The notes under the pieces are model-generated. The model saw only the letters and a list, made by a program, of their open reading frames with translations. It was not told where the DNA came from and made no database searches. This document shows, one piece after another, positions 6,525 through 7,087 of a stretch of 7,087 nucleotides of DNA (positions are counted from its first letter, which is position 1; every line of letters starts with the position of its first letter). The position numbers and the translations under genes were made by a program. The stretch is from Fibrobacterota bacterium (lineage in GTDB: Bacteria; Fibrobacterota; Chitinivibrionia; Chitinivibrionales; JANQEN01), in NCBI GenBank assembly GCA_030619215.1, contig JAUXBV010000173.1:1-7087 (forward strand), in the 5' to 3' direction.

Positions 6525-7087
6525 ATGAACGAACAAAATGGTGATAGATACAGACTTCACTTACTGTTATGTGCAGGAACAGCTTGTGTTTCAAACAAAG
6601 CTTTCAAATTGAAAGATCTGCTGGAAAAGGAGCTTAAACAGCATAACCTGGGGGAAGAAGTTATTGTTGTCTTAACAGGTTGTAATGGATTCTGTGCGGT
6701 CGGCCCTGTAATGACCGTTATGCCTGATGGAATCTTCTATCAGAAGATAACCGAAGAGGATGTTCCCCACCTTGTGGAAGAACACTTCCTTAAGGGTAGA
6801 CCTGTTGAAAAGTTAATGTTCACCCCGCCCGAGGAAAAAGTTGTTATCCCAAAGATGTCGGATATAGCTTTTTTCTCCAGACAGACTTTGGTTGCCCTTA
6901 AAAACAGAGGATTGATCGATCCTGAAAAAATTGATGAATATATTGCACGGGACGGCTATAAAGGTGTAGCAAAGGCTGTTTCGGAAATGACACCTGAGCA
7001 GGTCGTAGAAGAGATTAAAAAATCAGGCCTGAGAGGACGCGGAGGCGGCGGATTTTTAACGGGCAGGAAATGGGGATCGGCGGCAGC
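6525..7087 (+). CDS. NuoF/HndC/HydB-type NADH dehydrogenase flavoprotein subunit, 5' part only
   Basis: The first 187 codons are present and the gene runs off the window. Residues about 8-90 are a thioredoxin-like [2Fe-2S] domain with all four ligands: C16-AGTA-C21 and C53-NGF-C57. This N-terminal domain is absent from ordinary complex I NuoF but typical of HndC, HydB and related soluble NADH-oxidising subunits. The NuoF core follows, with FFSRQ (116-120), RGLIDPEKIDEY (128-139) and the FMN/NADH glycine-rich motif GLRGRGGGGFLTGRKW (168-183). The rest, including the expected [4Fe-4S] site and any ferredoxin-like tail, lies beyond 7087. AAAGAGG before the ATG (ending at 6514, ten bases away) supports the start. 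A 68-base gap separates it from the HndB-like gene, the longest in the operon. It is the only NADH-binding subunit visible, so it likely replaces the lost NqrF reductase domain. The family is clear; which sub-branch is not. Confidence 0.92.
   Translation, partial: MNEQNGDRYRLHLLLCAGTACVSNKAFKLKDLLEKELKQHNLGEEVIVVLTGCNGFCAVGPVMTVMPDGIFYQKITEEDVPHLVEEHFLKGRPVEKLMFTPPEEKVVIPKMSDIAFFSRQTLVALKNRGLIDPEKIDEYIARDGYKGVAKAVSEMTPEQVVEEIKKSGLRGRGGGGFLTGRKWGSAA

Overview
The window carries one long plus-strand operon for a membrane respiratory complex of the Na+-translocating NADH:quinone oxidoreductase (Nqr) type. In front of it lies one short, unrecognised gene with its own terminator. Gene order is nqrA-nqrB-nqrC-nqrD-nqrE, then an nqrF-position gene that is not a normal nqrF, then a small thioredoxin-like ferredoxin (HndB type), then the start of a NuoF/HndC/HydB-type flavoprotein cut off by the window edge.

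The organism is a bacterium with Shine-Dalgarno-led, tightly packed genes, moderate GC in genes and very AT-rich intergenic DNA. Nqr together with HndA/B/C-type subunits suggests an anaerobic or facultative lineage. HndABC modules are best known from sulfate reducers, clostridia, Thermotogota and similar anaerobes. I cannot name a phylum from this sequence.

Layout: 1-300 is AT-rich with no gene, apart from a 12-bp palindrome at 273-284. An 86-residue hypothetical protein occupies 301-561, followed by an intrinsic terminator at 610-639. The leader at 640-860 contains a near-perfect Rex-type (NADH/NAD+ sensor) operator at 815-832, just before nqrA. nqrA to nqrE (861-5087) are all intact and have the conserved cofactor residues, with two departures. 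NqrA keeps two full CxxCxxCxxxC [4Fe-4S] motifs at its C-terminus, like RnfC. NqrB has Ser in place of the usual flavinylated Thr.

The main point of interest is the gene at 5112-6068. Its first ~125 residues are the membrane anchor and plant-type [2Fe-2S] domain of NqrF. The FAD/NADH-binding ferredoxin-reductase domain that should follow is absent, and a complete NuoE/HndA-type [2Fe-2S] domain is fused in its place. The next two genes supply HndB-like and NuoF/HndC-like subunits, the latter with the FMN/NADH glycine-rich motif. The simplest reading is an Nqr pump whose NADH-input module has been swapped for a complex I/bifurcating-hydrogenase-type NADH dehydrogenase: NADH -> FMN and Fe-S of the NuoF-like subunit -> NuoE domain -> NqrF [2Fe-2S] -> NqrD/E cluster -> FMN of NqrC and NqrB -> quinone. 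A route to or from ferredoxin through the NqrA clusters, or flavin-based bifurcation at the NuoF-like subunit, is possible but speculative. The genes after 7087 are unseen and matter for the interpretation. The flavin transferase ApbE and the Nqr iron-delivery factor NqrM are not in the window.
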